This document shows, one piece after another, positions 1 to 12,671 of a stretch of DNA of 64,000 nt (the first letter of the stretch is position 1; the number at the start of each line of letters is the position of its first letter). The notes under the pieces were generated by a model. It did not search any database. It was not told the origin of the DNA and saw only the letters and a list, made by a program, of their open reading frames with translations. The translations under genes and the position numbers were made by a program. The stretch comes from Paramecium octaurelia (lineage: Eukaryota; Ciliophora; Oligohymenophorea; Peniculida; Parameciidae): the NCBI GenBank assembly GCA_905182995.1, contig CAJJDP010000120.1:1-64000 (forward strand). The letters run 5' to 3'.

Positions 1-1379
1 AAAAGGTTTTTTAAATTGCTGTATGGCACAAACAGAACGAGATAAGGAGCCATTTAAAATTATTAGAAATCACTTCTAGTTAAAGCTTATTTAAATGATA
101 TCTCTCTTTTTTAACCTAAATTTTAGTCATCTACCAGATGCTAATATAGTACCATCAATTAATACCAAATTCATGACCATCTAATTTGGCTTTTTCTTCT
201 CCTGTTTTAACATCCCATAAACGGATAGAGTTATCTTCACTACCAGATGCTAACGTAGTACCGTCAGGAGAGTAACAAATTGTACTTACATTATCTGAAT
301 GACCATCTAATGTATGCAACTCATTAATCTTCAGATCTCTCCAGATGCAGCCAATCATTATTGCTCCATTAATATTAATTCCATTTATATTCGCATTATT
401 AAATTCAGATAAGCTTAAATCACATTTTGCAAAATTTCCTCCTATTAAGGAAGTATCTCTGATTCTTATTTTTTAAAATCATGACTTTTTACATCTAACT
501 AATAAATTCAGTGAGTTCACCCCCCTTAAATAAAACTTTTATCAATCACTGTTAAAATATAAGAAATTTTAAAAGTTTATTCAATATTTTTTTTTTTTCA
601 TTACTAATTGAAACTTCACCTATAATCAGATTTTATTAATCCATTTGGTTTTATAGATATTCTACAAAATTTTGATCATAATTGTTTCCTTTAGATAGCT
701 ATTTTAATATCTAATTGAATATCAGCCCCTGAAAATTTTTAAATAACTCTAATATGCCATATAAATGAGCCGCTATAAAGAACTCTTAGAGAGACTTATG
801 AACAAATTAAAAGTTTATGCCTTTTTATTAAACTAAGGAACAACTCCTTAAATCCTTTTTATAGGAACCAAATTAACAATCATCATCATTAAAAAATTCA
901 TTTTACCATTTCTCCTCTTCTTTTTCTTCCTAATACAGAAATCCTTATTATTAATATTAAACTTATGTCATTTATTTTGTGCTCATTACTTTTGCAAGAT
1001 TGATTGAATACTTATTTAAGTCATGTAAAAACCGATCAATAAGTATTGATTTTCCCAGATTTCTCTACTTTCTATTTGTTGATAATCATACTAATTAATA
1101 AATTCATCATAAAAGTCATAACTTGTAAGATTTAGTTCAGATAATGCATTGCAAACAACTTCAATCATTCTGTCTTTTTCAATGCTAAATTTTGTAAACT
1201 CATTTTTGAAGTGTTTAAGGTAGTGTCCAAATAGAAGATTTTTGTTATGATCATCTAATTCTTGAGAGTTGAAAAATTGGCTAGCGATTGAATGTTCTTC
1301 CATTTTATTCCAAATCTCATTAGCAATGGAAATGTAATTAATTTTATCCAAGTTTTCCACATCAGTTTAAGTAACCTGT

Positions 1380-1665
1380 TATTGTTATTCATTATTATTT
1401 GATTATTCTTTTTCATTACTATGCTGTTATTCATTCTCATTATTCTTATCCTGTTATTCGTTATCATTTTTTTCCTGTAATTCTTTATCTTTATTATCTT
1501 GTTATTGTTTTTCATCATTATCCTATTATACTATTTTGTTTTTATCCTGTTATTCATTTTCATTATTATCATATATTTCTTTTTTCTTATTATCCTATAA
1601 TTCTTTTTCATCATTATCCTATATTTCTTTATCCCATTATTTTTTTTCATGATTACCCTATTATA
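1380..1665 (-). repeat. Degenerate tandem repeat coding an Asp/Asn/Glu/Gln/Lys linker
   Basis: Short imperfect units close to AGGATAATGATGAAAAAGAA recur about ten times on the minus strand. With the ciliate code they encode a charged, Gln/Asn-rich linker inside the broken NACHT gene, between the NACHT half and the pentapeptide/WD40 end. An antisense open frame rich in Phe, Tyr, Pro and Ile on the plus strand is only its shadow. Confidence 0.6.
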
Positions 1666-2425
1666 TATACATTTTCGATTGCCAATTATACATTTGAATC
1701 AGATAGTTACTTTTGTAAAACTCATGAAGCATGTTTGGAAAATTTTATAGAAAATTTAATCTCAAATTATTAATATCAGAGGCTTTCACCATCATTTTAG
1801 GCAGCACTTAAACTATTATTTCCATCATATATGGGGTTTCTATCAATCTATATAAATTTATTTGCTTCATCATCTTTTCATACATTTCAACACTCCACAG
1901 TTTTTATAATTTTAATTAGATTTCTTAAAGCCTCATTACTTTTAAAAGTAAAGTATTCATTATTCTTTAAAAATGATAAAATATCATCTTTTATTTTTTA
2001 TTCAAAAGGGCTTCAGCATTAAACTTTGTCAAATTCAAACATTTTTCCTACAATTGTTCCCAACACTTTTCAAAATTATTGATATCCAATCCTCCTTAAT
2101 TTGACATTTATGTTTACCATTCTAAATTTCGAAAATCAACATTTTAATGCTCTAAATTGTGAATTTTTTTATGTATTCCTCTATTTATTTTAGATTAAAT
2201 TTTTAAAGCTGAATTTCCTTTAAATTTTCCTTCTTTTCTGGTGCAAACCATAAGGAATAATTACTGCTTGTAAAAATTTCACTTCTTGTTGTGAAAATAA
2301 CAAGTGGGTCTGACCAATTCTATTTGACTTTATTATTCATATATAAATTTTTCTAAATATTTTGTAGTTTCATTTCATCATAACTATCCATTATCAATAA
2401 CAATCTGAATTCTTTCTTCTCTAAC

Positions 2426-3726
2426 ATCTCTTTGCACTCTTTAGTTAAAGTTCGTCAAAACCGTATTCATCTTAATGAAGCGTTTCCTCCACTGCTTAAA
2501 ACACAGGATTTTTTAAGGAGGGTAAGGAGATATAAACAGGTATGAGAATTTGATTTCTAATTTTTTTATTATTGTTATGTAATTTCCAAATAAATTCTTC
2601 TATTTTCTTAGCTGTTGTACTTTTACCAGATCCAGCTACCCCATGAATTAATAACACTGTATCTTTCTCTTCTAATAAAAACTCATTCACTTCTCCTTGA
2701 GTATCATTAATTTGTTCTAAATTTATTAAAATACTTAATTCATCCTCTTTCTTTTCACCTTTATGATCTATCTCTTTGGTTTCTAACGGTATGTAAATGG
2801 ATTTAGCACTCTTAAGTGCAGCATCTCTCAATACCTTCCATTTTCGAATTTCAAATAATTATTCCACAGATTTTCCTCTCAAAAATTTAATATCGTTACC
2901 CATGCTTTTGAGTTATTCCTTCATTTCATTAATTTTCCCCTCCACTCTGATCAAGCCTTTTCTGATATGATTTACAAAATCGGTTAGCAGTCTCAATTAT
3001 TACCCCATTTCACTGATATTTTCAATTTATTAATCTAATTGCTCTGTTGTTTCATTAAGGTATAAATCTCGCTTGTTGAGATTAGCCTCATGAGAAATTT
3101 GTTCTTACAAGTCATCAATTCTGCTCAACATTTCCTACATTTTCCCTGCAATTCTATCATGTTAAGTCTACCAATCTTTCGACAAAATTTACATTTAGAT
3201 ATTTATCAATTTTTTTCTAATTCTTAAATCTTTTTCTTGAACCCACAATTGTATAAGAACTTTTTAACAAAAAGATGTAAGAGAATCTGAAAAACAATTG
3301 GATGAAATTTAAATTATAGTAAAAACTAGACCCTATTTAATTTTCCATTATTCATTATTTTTAAGGTCTTTGAACCTTTGAACCAGATTATCTATTAAAC
3401 CTAATTATTCAGTAGATTCTTCCCCAACATCTACTTCTTCACTGTCATCTAAGTATATTAATTTTATTTGTTGGATTAGAAAATCTTAATCAACTTGGAT
3501 GTTTGAGAAACTTTTTTTTTAATCTAATTTTTTATATAAATAAAATTCTAAGCAATTAAGAAAATCAAAGATATTTATTTGAGCAATCTCTTAATCATTT
3601 ACCCTTTTGAATAACTTGGTTTCTAATAAATATAAATGAAAATTTTCATCTTCTTTCTAATATAATTTAATTTATGAAAATGGTAACTACTCAAATTTTT
3701 AAATAAATTCTTTAGTACGAAATTTC
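2426..3726 (-). repeat. 1.3 kb direct duplication, first copy
   Basis: This 1,301-base block reappears at 3729-5029 with the same orientation and a constant offset of 1,303. It carries the Walker A region of the NACHT gene and the coiled stretch before it. I saw only two mismatches (3615 and 3671), both in the last 110 bases, next to the N at 3728. Near-identity plus the N points to overlapping contig ends that were joined without merging. Confidence 0.9.
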
Positions 3727-3727
3727 T

Positions 3728-3728
3728 N
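3728..3728. other. Single unresolved base (N) at a probable contig join
   Basis: This is the only ambiguous base I noticed in the window. It sits exactly between the two copies of the 1.3 kb duplication, in the arrangement left when two overlapping contigs are abutted with a placeholder. Confidence 0.85.
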
Positions 3729-5029
3729 ATCTCTTTGCACTCTTTAGTTAAAGTTCGTCAAAACCGTATTCATCTTAATGAAGCGTTTCCTCCACTGCTT
3801 AAAACACAGGATTTTTTAAGGAGGGTAAGGAGATATAAACAGGTATGAGAATTTGATTTCTAATTTTTTTATTATTGTTATGTAATTTCCAAATAAATTC
3901 TTCTATTTTCTTAGCTGTTGTACTTTTACCAGATCCAGCTACCCCATGAATTAATAACACTGTATCTTTCTCTTCTAATAAAAACTCATTCACTTCTCCT
4001 TGAGTATCATTAATTTGTTCTAAATTTATTAAAATACTTAATTCATCCTCTTTCTTTTCACCTTTATGATCTATCTCTTTGGTTTCTAACGGTATGTAAA
4101 TGGATTTAGCACTCTTAAGTGCAGCATCTCTCAATACCTTCCATTTTCGAATTTCAAATAATTATTCCACAGATTTTCCTCTCAAAAATTTAATATCGTT
4201 ACCCATGCTTTTGAGTTATTCCTTCATTTCATTAATTTTCCCCTCCACTCTGATCAAGCCTTTTCTGATATGATTTACAAAATCGGTTAGCAGTCTCAAT
4301 TATTACCCCATTTCACTGATATTTTCAATTTATTAATCTAATTGCTCTGTTGTTTCATTAAGGTATAAATCTCGCTTGTTGAGATTAGCCTCATGAGAAA
4401 TTTGTTCTTACAAGTCATCAATTCTGCTCAACATTTCCTACATTTTCCCTGCAATTCTATCATGTTAAGTCTACCAATCTTTCGACAAAATTTACATTTA
4501 GATATTTATCAATTTTTTTCTAATTCTTAAATCTTTTTCTTGAACCCACAATTGTATAAGAACTTTTTAACAAAAAGATGTAAGAGAATCTGAAAAACAA
4601 TTGGATGAAATTTAAATTATAGTAAAAACTAGACCCTATTTAATTTTCCATTATTCATTATTTTTAAGGTCTTTGAACCTTTGAACCAGATTATCTATTA
4701 AACCTAATTATTCAGTAGATTCTTCCCCAACATCTACTTCTTCACTGTCATCTAAGTATATTAATTTTATTTGTTGGATTAGAAAATCTTAATCAACTTG
4801 GATGTTTGAGAAACTTTTTTTTTAATCTAATTTTTTATATAAATAAAATTCTAAGCAATTAAGAAAATCAAAGATATTTATTTGAGCAATCTCTTAATCA
4901 TTTACCCTTTTGAATAATTTGGTTTCTAATAAATATAAATGAAAATTTTCATCTTCTTTCTAATATAATTTAAATTATGAAAATGGTAACTACTCAAATT
5001 TTTAAATAAATTCTTTAGTACGAAATTTC
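3729..5029 (-). repeat. 1.3 kb direct duplication, second copy
   Basis: Second copy of 2426-3726. It starts immediately after the N and stays aligned to 5029, where it enters the unique upstream part of the NACHT gene. It is the copy continuous with the 5' half of the gene. If the duplication is an assembly artefact, the true locus is about 1.3 kb shorter than shown. Confidence 0.9.
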
Positions 5030-8000
5030 AATCTTTCTAAAAATATGAGTTAAATTTCTTTTTTATACTCTTCAATTTATTTTATTTTATCAGAAAAAAA
5101 TCAACTTCTTCAAGTAATTTGTGTAATAGCACAAACTCTTCTCTCAGTATTAATTTTTTTAACTTTATTAGGTAAGTTCTTTAGCTTTCATTGCTAGAAA
5201 AATTAAATTTCTTCCCAATTTAATTAGGGAAAACTCCATTTTCACTTTTTCCTACTTATTAATCGTCCTAGTCTTTTGATGATTCCTATACTTCATAATT
5301 TATTTTTGATATTATAGTTTTTAATTGGGTTAGCTCTTCATTAATTAACATTTTTATAATCTCCTTGTCTGGACATCCAAACTTTTCCAATGTTTGAATC
5401 ACTGTTTCTGTTTTTCTGATTAATTGATCCCAATTTTAGATCTATTTACATTCTTTAAAATCTTCAATTTGTTTTAATTGAGGTAAAAAAATCTCATATT
5501 GCCCTTTTTCCAATTTCATTTCTGTAAAATTTAATTTGTCATCCTTCACCTTTTTTAAGGATTCATCAACTTAATGTTCTAAATTTTAAAAAAATTTCTT
5601 AATTTTCAACATATACTATTAGGAAGGAGATTCATTGATACATAATTCTCCAAATTCCTTTTCAATCAACTCTAAATCTTTCCCTACTTTTTCAATCAGG
5701 TTTTAATTTATACTCTATTTAAATATGAGGTATTTTATTATTCCTTTTTACTTCGATAAATTAAATTCAAAAATTTCTTCTGTGATTTCAATATTGCGTA
5801 ATTCAGAAGGCAATAGGTTTAAGTTTACATTTTCTCTGATAATTCTTTGTGGAAAATCTTCAATTACATTAAGCAAAAATTCATCAATCTTTATGTGTTT
5901 TGACAATTGTTTTAACTTCTCTGGTTCCCCTTTTTCTAGTATCAATTAAAAAGACTTCTTTGAAGCAACCAATTTTAATTTTAGCATTAGAATTTTGAAC
6001 CTTAAGCTTTTGACAAATTCAGGGAAGTGCTTATCAGCAAAGGCTTATTTAATTCTGTTAAGCTCAGCAATTGTTGGAACTGCTTCAAATTAATACATCA
6101 TGATCATAATTTCCTTAAGGTGTAAATTGAACTCTGAAAAGGTGTTTTAAATTTCTTTACACTTGCTTTCATAAAATTAACTTAGGTTATTTACTAAATT
6201 CCAAAAATATTGCAATAAATCATTTTGAAGCTCATTTATTTCTAACTTGTAAATTTCTTTCTGATATATCTAGATCAACTATTAAACTTCTCCAAAAATT
6301 TTACTTTTATTTTTATAAGGTGACTCAAGAAAATAAAATTCTAAGGGTTTGGAATCAAAATTTTTTAACTCCTCAAAAATTAAATTTCTCAGCTCTTATA
6401 TAGCATCATTTTCACCTCTAACATTTTGATCTTCAAAAATATACAATACTAATAGCTCTTTTTTAATCGACAATTTATTAATTTCCTCAAAATTCTTATT
6501 TTCACTCTTCTTTTTCAATTTGAGTTAATTAAGACTCATAATTTTTATGATATCCTGTATGTTTAAGAAATACTCTTCTAATGTTTATAAGATTTTTTTG
6601 AGTTATTATAAGGAAATCTTTAATGTAGTTCTTTCATTATATTGCTTATTTTTCATAAAATTACTCAAAATTTTTATAACTCCATTCAATTTTTCATCAT
6701 TTTATTTAGTTAAAGTAAGCAACTTTTTGGAAACTAGAAAGTCTTAAAACTTCTTGATATTATTAATTGCAAATATAATTTCATCTTTTTAGAGTTATTT
6801 TCCTTCAATAGCTAATGTGCTTTTTAGATATGATCCAAATGTAAATGAGTGATTTTAATCTTGTTCATTTATGAGAAAATCTTTAAGTAATAGGAACATT
6901 TCCCATTCTTTGAAAAAGGCTTCTAATATTTTTGTATCGATTAAACTTAATTCATTATTTTAAAGTTAATTAAGTTAGATGACTGCTTAGTCATTTCTAT
7001 AATTCATTTAAATTAATAATCCTTTTCTCTTATATTCATTCCAAATTTAATCTGGCTTTAATTCAAAGTTGAAAGAATTTATCAGCTGAGATAATTTCTT
7101 TTTAGTTAAGAGAGGATTATATTATAAGATTTTTCCAATCATTTACACCCAAAGATAATGATACTTCCATAAATTTGAATTTTTTACTATGTTTTCATGT
7201 ACTTGCTCAACTTCTAAAAGTATTTCGTCTAGATTTTTCGATGTTTCGTTCTTAAAATAATTTATTATTTCCCATTACAACATATCTATTTAATAATAAA
7301 CTTCAAATTATTTTCTATTGTTGCTTACCTCGTACGATTTGTAAATAAGACAGGCTCCTCGAAATAATGATTCAAGCAATTATTCGTTTGGCTTCATTTC
7401 AATTATCGAACCAATAATACCCTATAAACATCCTGATAAGATTTATGTCCTTTCATTACTATTATTTGGTGAGATCTCGAAAGAAGCTTTTGTTAAGAAA
7501 AGATAGACTTCAATTTAATTTTGAATCAAATCATTCTTTTCTATTTCTATTTGTTATCTTAGTTCATCAGAGATATCTAAAAATTCCTGTTAAAATTCGT
7601 ATTTCATAAATCTCTCCTTTTTTAATATATGGAAGCTAAATATAAAGATTCAAACGAATCAGCAGCAACAACAGCCTTAGTGCAAATTTTCTCAACATAA
7701 AAATTGAATTTATTAAAGAAATCATGAAGTTCTTAATTATCCATATTTTAGATTCCTGATTATAGTGGGTTTATTTTTGAAGTTCCACAGCCACCTCCGC
7801 GCAAAATGGTTTCCATTTATGACATTTGAGATAACATTTTATCAAATTTAAAATAATAAATCAACATCGGTATACAATTATTAATAAACCTAAATTAATA
7901 AATTTGAAACTGATGATTAATAAAATTTTAATTTATGGCATAAAATTTTTAGATATTTCTTCTACTATTCTCGATGCAATAGGAACCCTTTACTAAATAG

Positions 8001-8197
8001 CAAAAATGTCTTGGACTAAATAACTCAAAATTATCTTAATCGAACTTACCTACATATATACTAATTTGTTAAATCATTACATTAATAATTAGAGCCGCTT
8101 TATATTAGTTTGACAGAATTTTAACAGAACTAAACTAATCAATATGATGGTCTAAAACCAGACATAGCTAAACAGGGTGATTTAATTAATGAGCAAA

Positions 8198-9725
8198 TCA
8201 AAACAGTCTAACAAACAGGGATTATTAGGAATAAATTTGAAACAAATATTTTTCAATTATTAGAGACAACATTTGAAATGAGTGATTGTAAGTTGATTGT
8301 CTATGACTGAGCTCATTAAAGAAATGATTCTCTATATTAGAGATATTATCTAAATAGAATTTTTTCTTCCATTTACAGTTAATTCTTTCTTGAATAATTT
8401 CTTTAAACTTATTGGAGGATATTGTTCTTGATAATTGGTTTATATTTTCGAAATACTTAATTTCTAAACCCATATATCCAGAAATCAATCGAAATAGGAA
8501 TGCTATTTAGCTTTGTTCTAACAGTTGATGGATAATTAATTAGCCTTAATCATCAATTTTGCCAGATTAAATGAAGTAATATATGTGAATAATTTGTTTC
8601 AACTGCAATTCATTTTACTATCTTATAAATTATATTAGAGAATTGATTGGTTACTTTTGTGATTACTTTTTTGATTACTTTTGTGATTACTCTTATATGG
8701 TTGTTTTGTTGATATATTGATAGATGACTTGGTCACTTTTATAAAAAGCTTAAGATTGTTAATCTTGCTTTAAATTTGGGTGGTTTTAATATCCAATTAC
8801 CATAGATTCGATTCATACATTTGCAAGGTTCATACTTTTATGGCAGGAATTTTTGAATTTCTCAGTGCGGTTGAAGAATCTAATACATAAAGTGCAAATT
8901 ATACTTTCGTCAAAGGATAAGCTTACCATACCTATATATTATATGATCTGATTGTAGGATTCTATAATCTTCTTGAATTATTCATCGGGGTCATTTAATA
9001 CTTTATAAAATTGATTCTACAGTATTCGTCATTGTTCTAAAAACTAACATCTTAATCTTATTATAATTTGGGTTTAAAAATAATATACATATTTGATTTT
9101 TCAAATAAAACTTCAATAATTTTTGCCATTCATTTACTAGTCCTTTTATATTCTCAAAGTTATCATCTTTTAATTCAATCAATTCAAGGTCTCATTTAAT
9201 CTGTCTTTGATTCGAGTTAAATTTTTTCTAAGCTAAAGTTAACTTCATATATTCCCAAAATAATTTCATAAAAAAGCTTTAGATAGTATCCCAATCCATA
9301 TTTTCGGCAAGATATAATTGTCCCTTCTTCCAACAATTAATTGAGTCGCATTCAGAAGATCCTCGATTTTTCTCACCTTGAAGTTCCTAAGCTACAACAG
9401 CTCTGATATGCCAAATGGTAGTTGATAGTTAAGGATCTTTCTTAAGTTTTCTCACTAACTCTTGACTCTTAGCTGATTCTTAATCCGATATTCTCTCCTC
9501 CTATATAAGTTAAACTATCATCTACTTCTATTCATCTATATCTAATGTCTAGAAAATGCCTCTTACCTAAGAGCTATATTTCAAGTTTTTCATTTGCATT
9601 CAAAAATTTCTTTCTTCCTCTGGGTGGCTTGTTCGTTCCTTAAAACCAATCCTAAATACTTAGTTAAATTTTTTATATATTCTTATCCTTATAGAAAGCA
9701 TCCAAATTTTGTTGAGGCCTATGTC
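8198..9725 (-). pseudogene. Decayed gene of unknown function
   Basis: Long minus-strand segments are open in the ciliate code and look protein-like, for example around 9650 (NIQKIQLSIQDWFQ) and 8640 (IYYFIQSGKIDDQGQLI). A 25-nt GTA...TAG intron fits at 9542-9566 and joins two frames. An in-frame TGA at 9192-9194 and frame changes near 9010 and 8810 interrupt it. The last segment, 8198-8803, is open for about 200 codons and could be read as a separate short protein. I do not recognise the family. Decay is inferred from the TGA, because sequence on both sides reads in the same frame. Confidence 0.45.
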
Positions 9726-10575
9726 ACATTCAGAAGATGAAGTCAATCATGAATGATATAATTACAGTATTACATATTCAATTAAACGGCTCACATAAAA
9801 CATTATGACAGTGTTGAAGAAATCTGCAGCAATATTTTTATAAGTACATGAATGAAACACTTAAAATAAGGGGATATGGACAGGCATACATTAATTGGAA
9901 ACTGCAAACATGAGAAAATTATTACAAAATTAAAATTAAAGGGTAAACTCTAGTAATAAGACTTTACTGCTATGTGCAAGGTTGCCTCTTTAAAATTGCC
10001 ATCTCCAACAAAACTATATAGAAGTTGATACAATTAGCCTAAAATTAAAATTAGAGGGGCTAAAATCAGTGGAGATACAATTGCAGCCTCTTTAAATTTT
10101 ATAGCAGCCACAATAATAAGATAAAAAAATTCGCTCGACAAAGTGGAACATACTATTCATACTCCAAGTTGAATAAAACACATGCTGAACAGCCAAAAAT
10201 GCATCAGATATTTAGCATTAGTTGTGTCTGAAATCTAGCTTTACTACATCAAGCAAAAGAACGTAGCACTTTTATTTGTACATTAAACATTTGTGATAGG
10301 AGTAATAGTTTGAATCATTGCTATACTATCTGTAAAAGCCTTTTCATAACACAAACCTTAAGCAGAAACAGAAGTGGTATTATTATTATATCCTTTTTGG
10401 CATCAGCAAGCCAAACAGTGAGTGTAAAAAATTGAGGGTTTAGCATCTTATTACAAATACAAATTACAAGAGTTGCTAAAAGTTTCGTTTTACTTCTCAC
10501 AATTCTTAAAAGGGATTCGACTTAACTTAACAAAAATGAAAAAGTACGAAACTACAAGTACGCATCTCTACAGTT
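9726..10575. other. No gene recognised
   Basis: AT-rich DNA with frequent TGA in all frames on both strands. I see no conserved motif, RNA gene or repeat. Confidence 0.5.
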
Positions 10576-11464
10576 TCAATTTAAAATTGAATAATTTTTC
10601 ACATCTTTTTTTTTCTTATTTTTAGATTAGACTATTCCGATGTTTGAATCAAAAGAGCTATAAAAATTTAGTTTTTTATCTTCCATAAATAGAATTTAAT
10701 TAGATTCAATCTAAGTTTTAAATTTCGTTTTATAATAAATGTGCTTCTCTTTCAAAACTTGGAAAGCTATTTGCCATTCAGATTTAAAAAATATATTATT
10801 CATCCTTAGTAAAATTCAATATTTCTTGATAATCCTAGTTTGAATTATGTTTTGCTATTGAACTCCCAATGAGCTAAAAGTGTTAACTTCTTTTTATTCA
10901 ATAATTGCTTAGGCTTCTTTTTTTCACTTTTTATTGGTAGATGAAAAAGCTTAAAGTGAAGCTAGTTCTAAGAATTTATGATATTCTGCATCTTGACTTT
11001 ACTCTTTAAGTTTTAATCTAATAGATTATAAATAATTCCTAATTTCTCTTGAGGATTTTCTACCTAAAATAGGTTCTTCATCATTTTTTTTACTTCCATT
11101 TATTAACTTATAAATTAATCTTTGAATAGAATGACTTTTATTATATAAGCAAATATATTTCTCGGAATTGTCAAGAATTTTATCAGTTTTGCACATTTCT
11201 ATCAATTATTTCAAGGTAGATTTAGTAATTTCATTTACTATTGTTCCATAAAAGGCCAACAAATACATGAAGCAGCCTTCTATATATTTTTAACTTCTCC
11301 AAATCAGATATAAAAGTTATGATGAATATCTTTTGAATAAATTGGTTGAAATTTAACTTGAATCTTTTTTGATATCTATTTACTTTTATATTTCTTAGTT
11401 CTGTGATGAAGATAGATGAAGCCCTCAATTTAATTTTAAAAACTCTACCTATTAATCTTAACAA
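10576..11464 (-). pseudogene. Decayed gene of unknown function
   Basis: Minus-strand open pieces in the ciliate code run from 11464 (MLRLIGRVFK) through a Lys/Asn-rich middle (GRKSSREIRNYLQSIRLKLK, near 11060) to a tail ending at a TGA at 10576-10578. The pieces lie in different frames, separated by TGA codons without clean short-intron boundaries. I do not recognise the protein. The run of disrupted neighbours makes a relic more likely than an intact multi-intron gene. Confidence 0.35.
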
Positions 11465-12169
11465 TTACTTAATCTCGTTCAAAACAATTTAGTTGGAAAT
11501 TTTAGCCTTAGCATTATGAAAATTATAAATATATTTTCTACTAAATTATTATCATTTTTTTTTAACTATCAAAACGAATCAACTAATCAAATAACATCAA
11601 CTCTTTATCTAATAACATTAATTGTGATAGGAAATTAATATTCAAAATGTGTCAGAAAAGGAATCTATTTTAGTAATTATTGATTAATAGAAAGAGAATG
11701 GAATCTGAAGTCATGCTAAATTTAACAAAATTATATTCAAAAGTCATCTCATAATTAACCAACATTATTTGGAATCCTGAGTTTCAATAATTTATTATTT
11801 TGACTGCTCTCTAAGTAATTGATGACTGAAGATATAAAAGCTATAAAAAAATATGTAAATTTGTAGGAATTAGGTGACTGAAGAATTCTAATCACTCTCT
11901 ATATATTACATTTTTTGATTATTTAAAAGATTATTAATTTCTAAAATTCTATTCTTTAATGAAAAATTCCAAATAATATTTCAACAGGATATTTGGGATA
12001 AACTCATAAAAGTAACTTTAATAAAAATGAGAATCAAATTGAGAATTAGGCTTGTAATACTTTTGTAGTTATTATGAGTTATTGTGTGACTTTGCCATCC
12101 AGACCAGATCAATGAAATTTTGTAAGCATATTCAAATATTAATTAAAAATTCTTGTACTTCATTTATTC
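11465..12169. other. No gene recognised
   Basis: AT-rich, TGA-dense DNA between two relics. It could be further decayed sequence of either neighbour. I cannot support a coding call. Confidence 0.4.
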
Positions 12170-12400
12170 TCTTTTTCTGAATTACAACTTTAGCAAATGA
12201 ATTATTTGATAGTAAAGATTGCAATCAGATAATCACTTTTGTAGAAATCTTTATGTATATTTGAGAAATTTTTATCAAAATCTAATTTCAAAATAATTAT
12301 TTCAGTAGCTTTAGTTTTATTTAAAGCAACGCTTTTACTATTATTTTTATCATACATCTAAGATAATTGATAGCTGTTTTAATCTCTAAATTTATGCAAA
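12170..12400 (-). pseudogene. Fragment related to the NACHT-WD40 gene
   Basis: Base by base this stretch resembles positions about 1690-1870, downstream of the NACHT domain in the large broken gene. Shared strings include ATCAGATA..CACTTTTGTA and CTTTTACTATTATTTTTATCATA, with scattered substitutions and small indels. It has no open frame of its own. I infer a diverged remnant of a second family member. The similarity was judged by eye. Confidence 0.45.
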
Positions 12401-12671
12401 GTTATTGAATTTTAAGAGAAATATATAATGCTACATTATCTGAAATATTAACAATTCAATTAAATTATTATAAAACTATAACTTCCTATATTCGCTATGG
12501 AATATCACCAATTCCTTTCAATCTAGGTATTTTCGAATAGAAAATTCAGGAAATTATTTGTGAACCTAATCAAGATCAAAAACCTGATTAAAAAAGAGAG
12601 TCTCCAAACTAATCTAAAAAAACCAATATATATATATGATCTAAATTGAATACTTACATGAATAATATTTG

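Larger units (their letters stand above)
155..7744 (-). pseudogene. Broken NACHT / pentapeptide / WD40 protein gene
   Basis: STAND-type regulatory ATPase of the NACHT-WD40 kind, read with TAA/TAG as Gln. A start at 7744 (MDNQELHDFF) leads into about 860 residues of helical, unrecognised sequence. The NACHT domain follows, with Walker A GVAGSGKSTT (around 2640 and again near 3940) and, about 200 nt on, a Walker-B-like LLLIMDSYDEM. Then come an acidic Asn/Gln-rich linker (1380-1665), pentapeptide-like repeats (about 360-440) and WD40 blades (155-350, motif DGTTLASGSEDNSIRLWD). The frame shifts at a homopolymer near 7618-7623, at a 7-base A run at 5094-5100, just before Walker B, and repeatedly below 2400. 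The last WD40 blade lacks an internal piece. I infer a decayed host gene, though the homopolymer shifts could be sequencing errors. A 1.3 kb part is present twice in the record (see the two repeats). Confidence 0.75.

Noticed and set aside
1399-1773. Plus-strand open frame rich in Phe, Tyr, Pro, Ile and His
   Set aside because: It is the antisense shadow of the repetitive Asp/Asn/Glu/Gln linker of the NACHT gene; its periodicity comes from that repeat.
2426-5029. Genuine recent gene duplication or transposed element
   Set aside because: The single N exactly between the copies, the near-identity and mismatches confined to the contig end favour an assembly artefact; no target-site or terminal-repeat structure is seen.
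8640-8700. Short TTACTTTTGTGATTAC repeats as a regulatory array
   Set aside because: Only about four imperfect copies, and they fall inside an open minus-strand frame where they encode Gln/Lys/Ser; no regulatory role can be supported.
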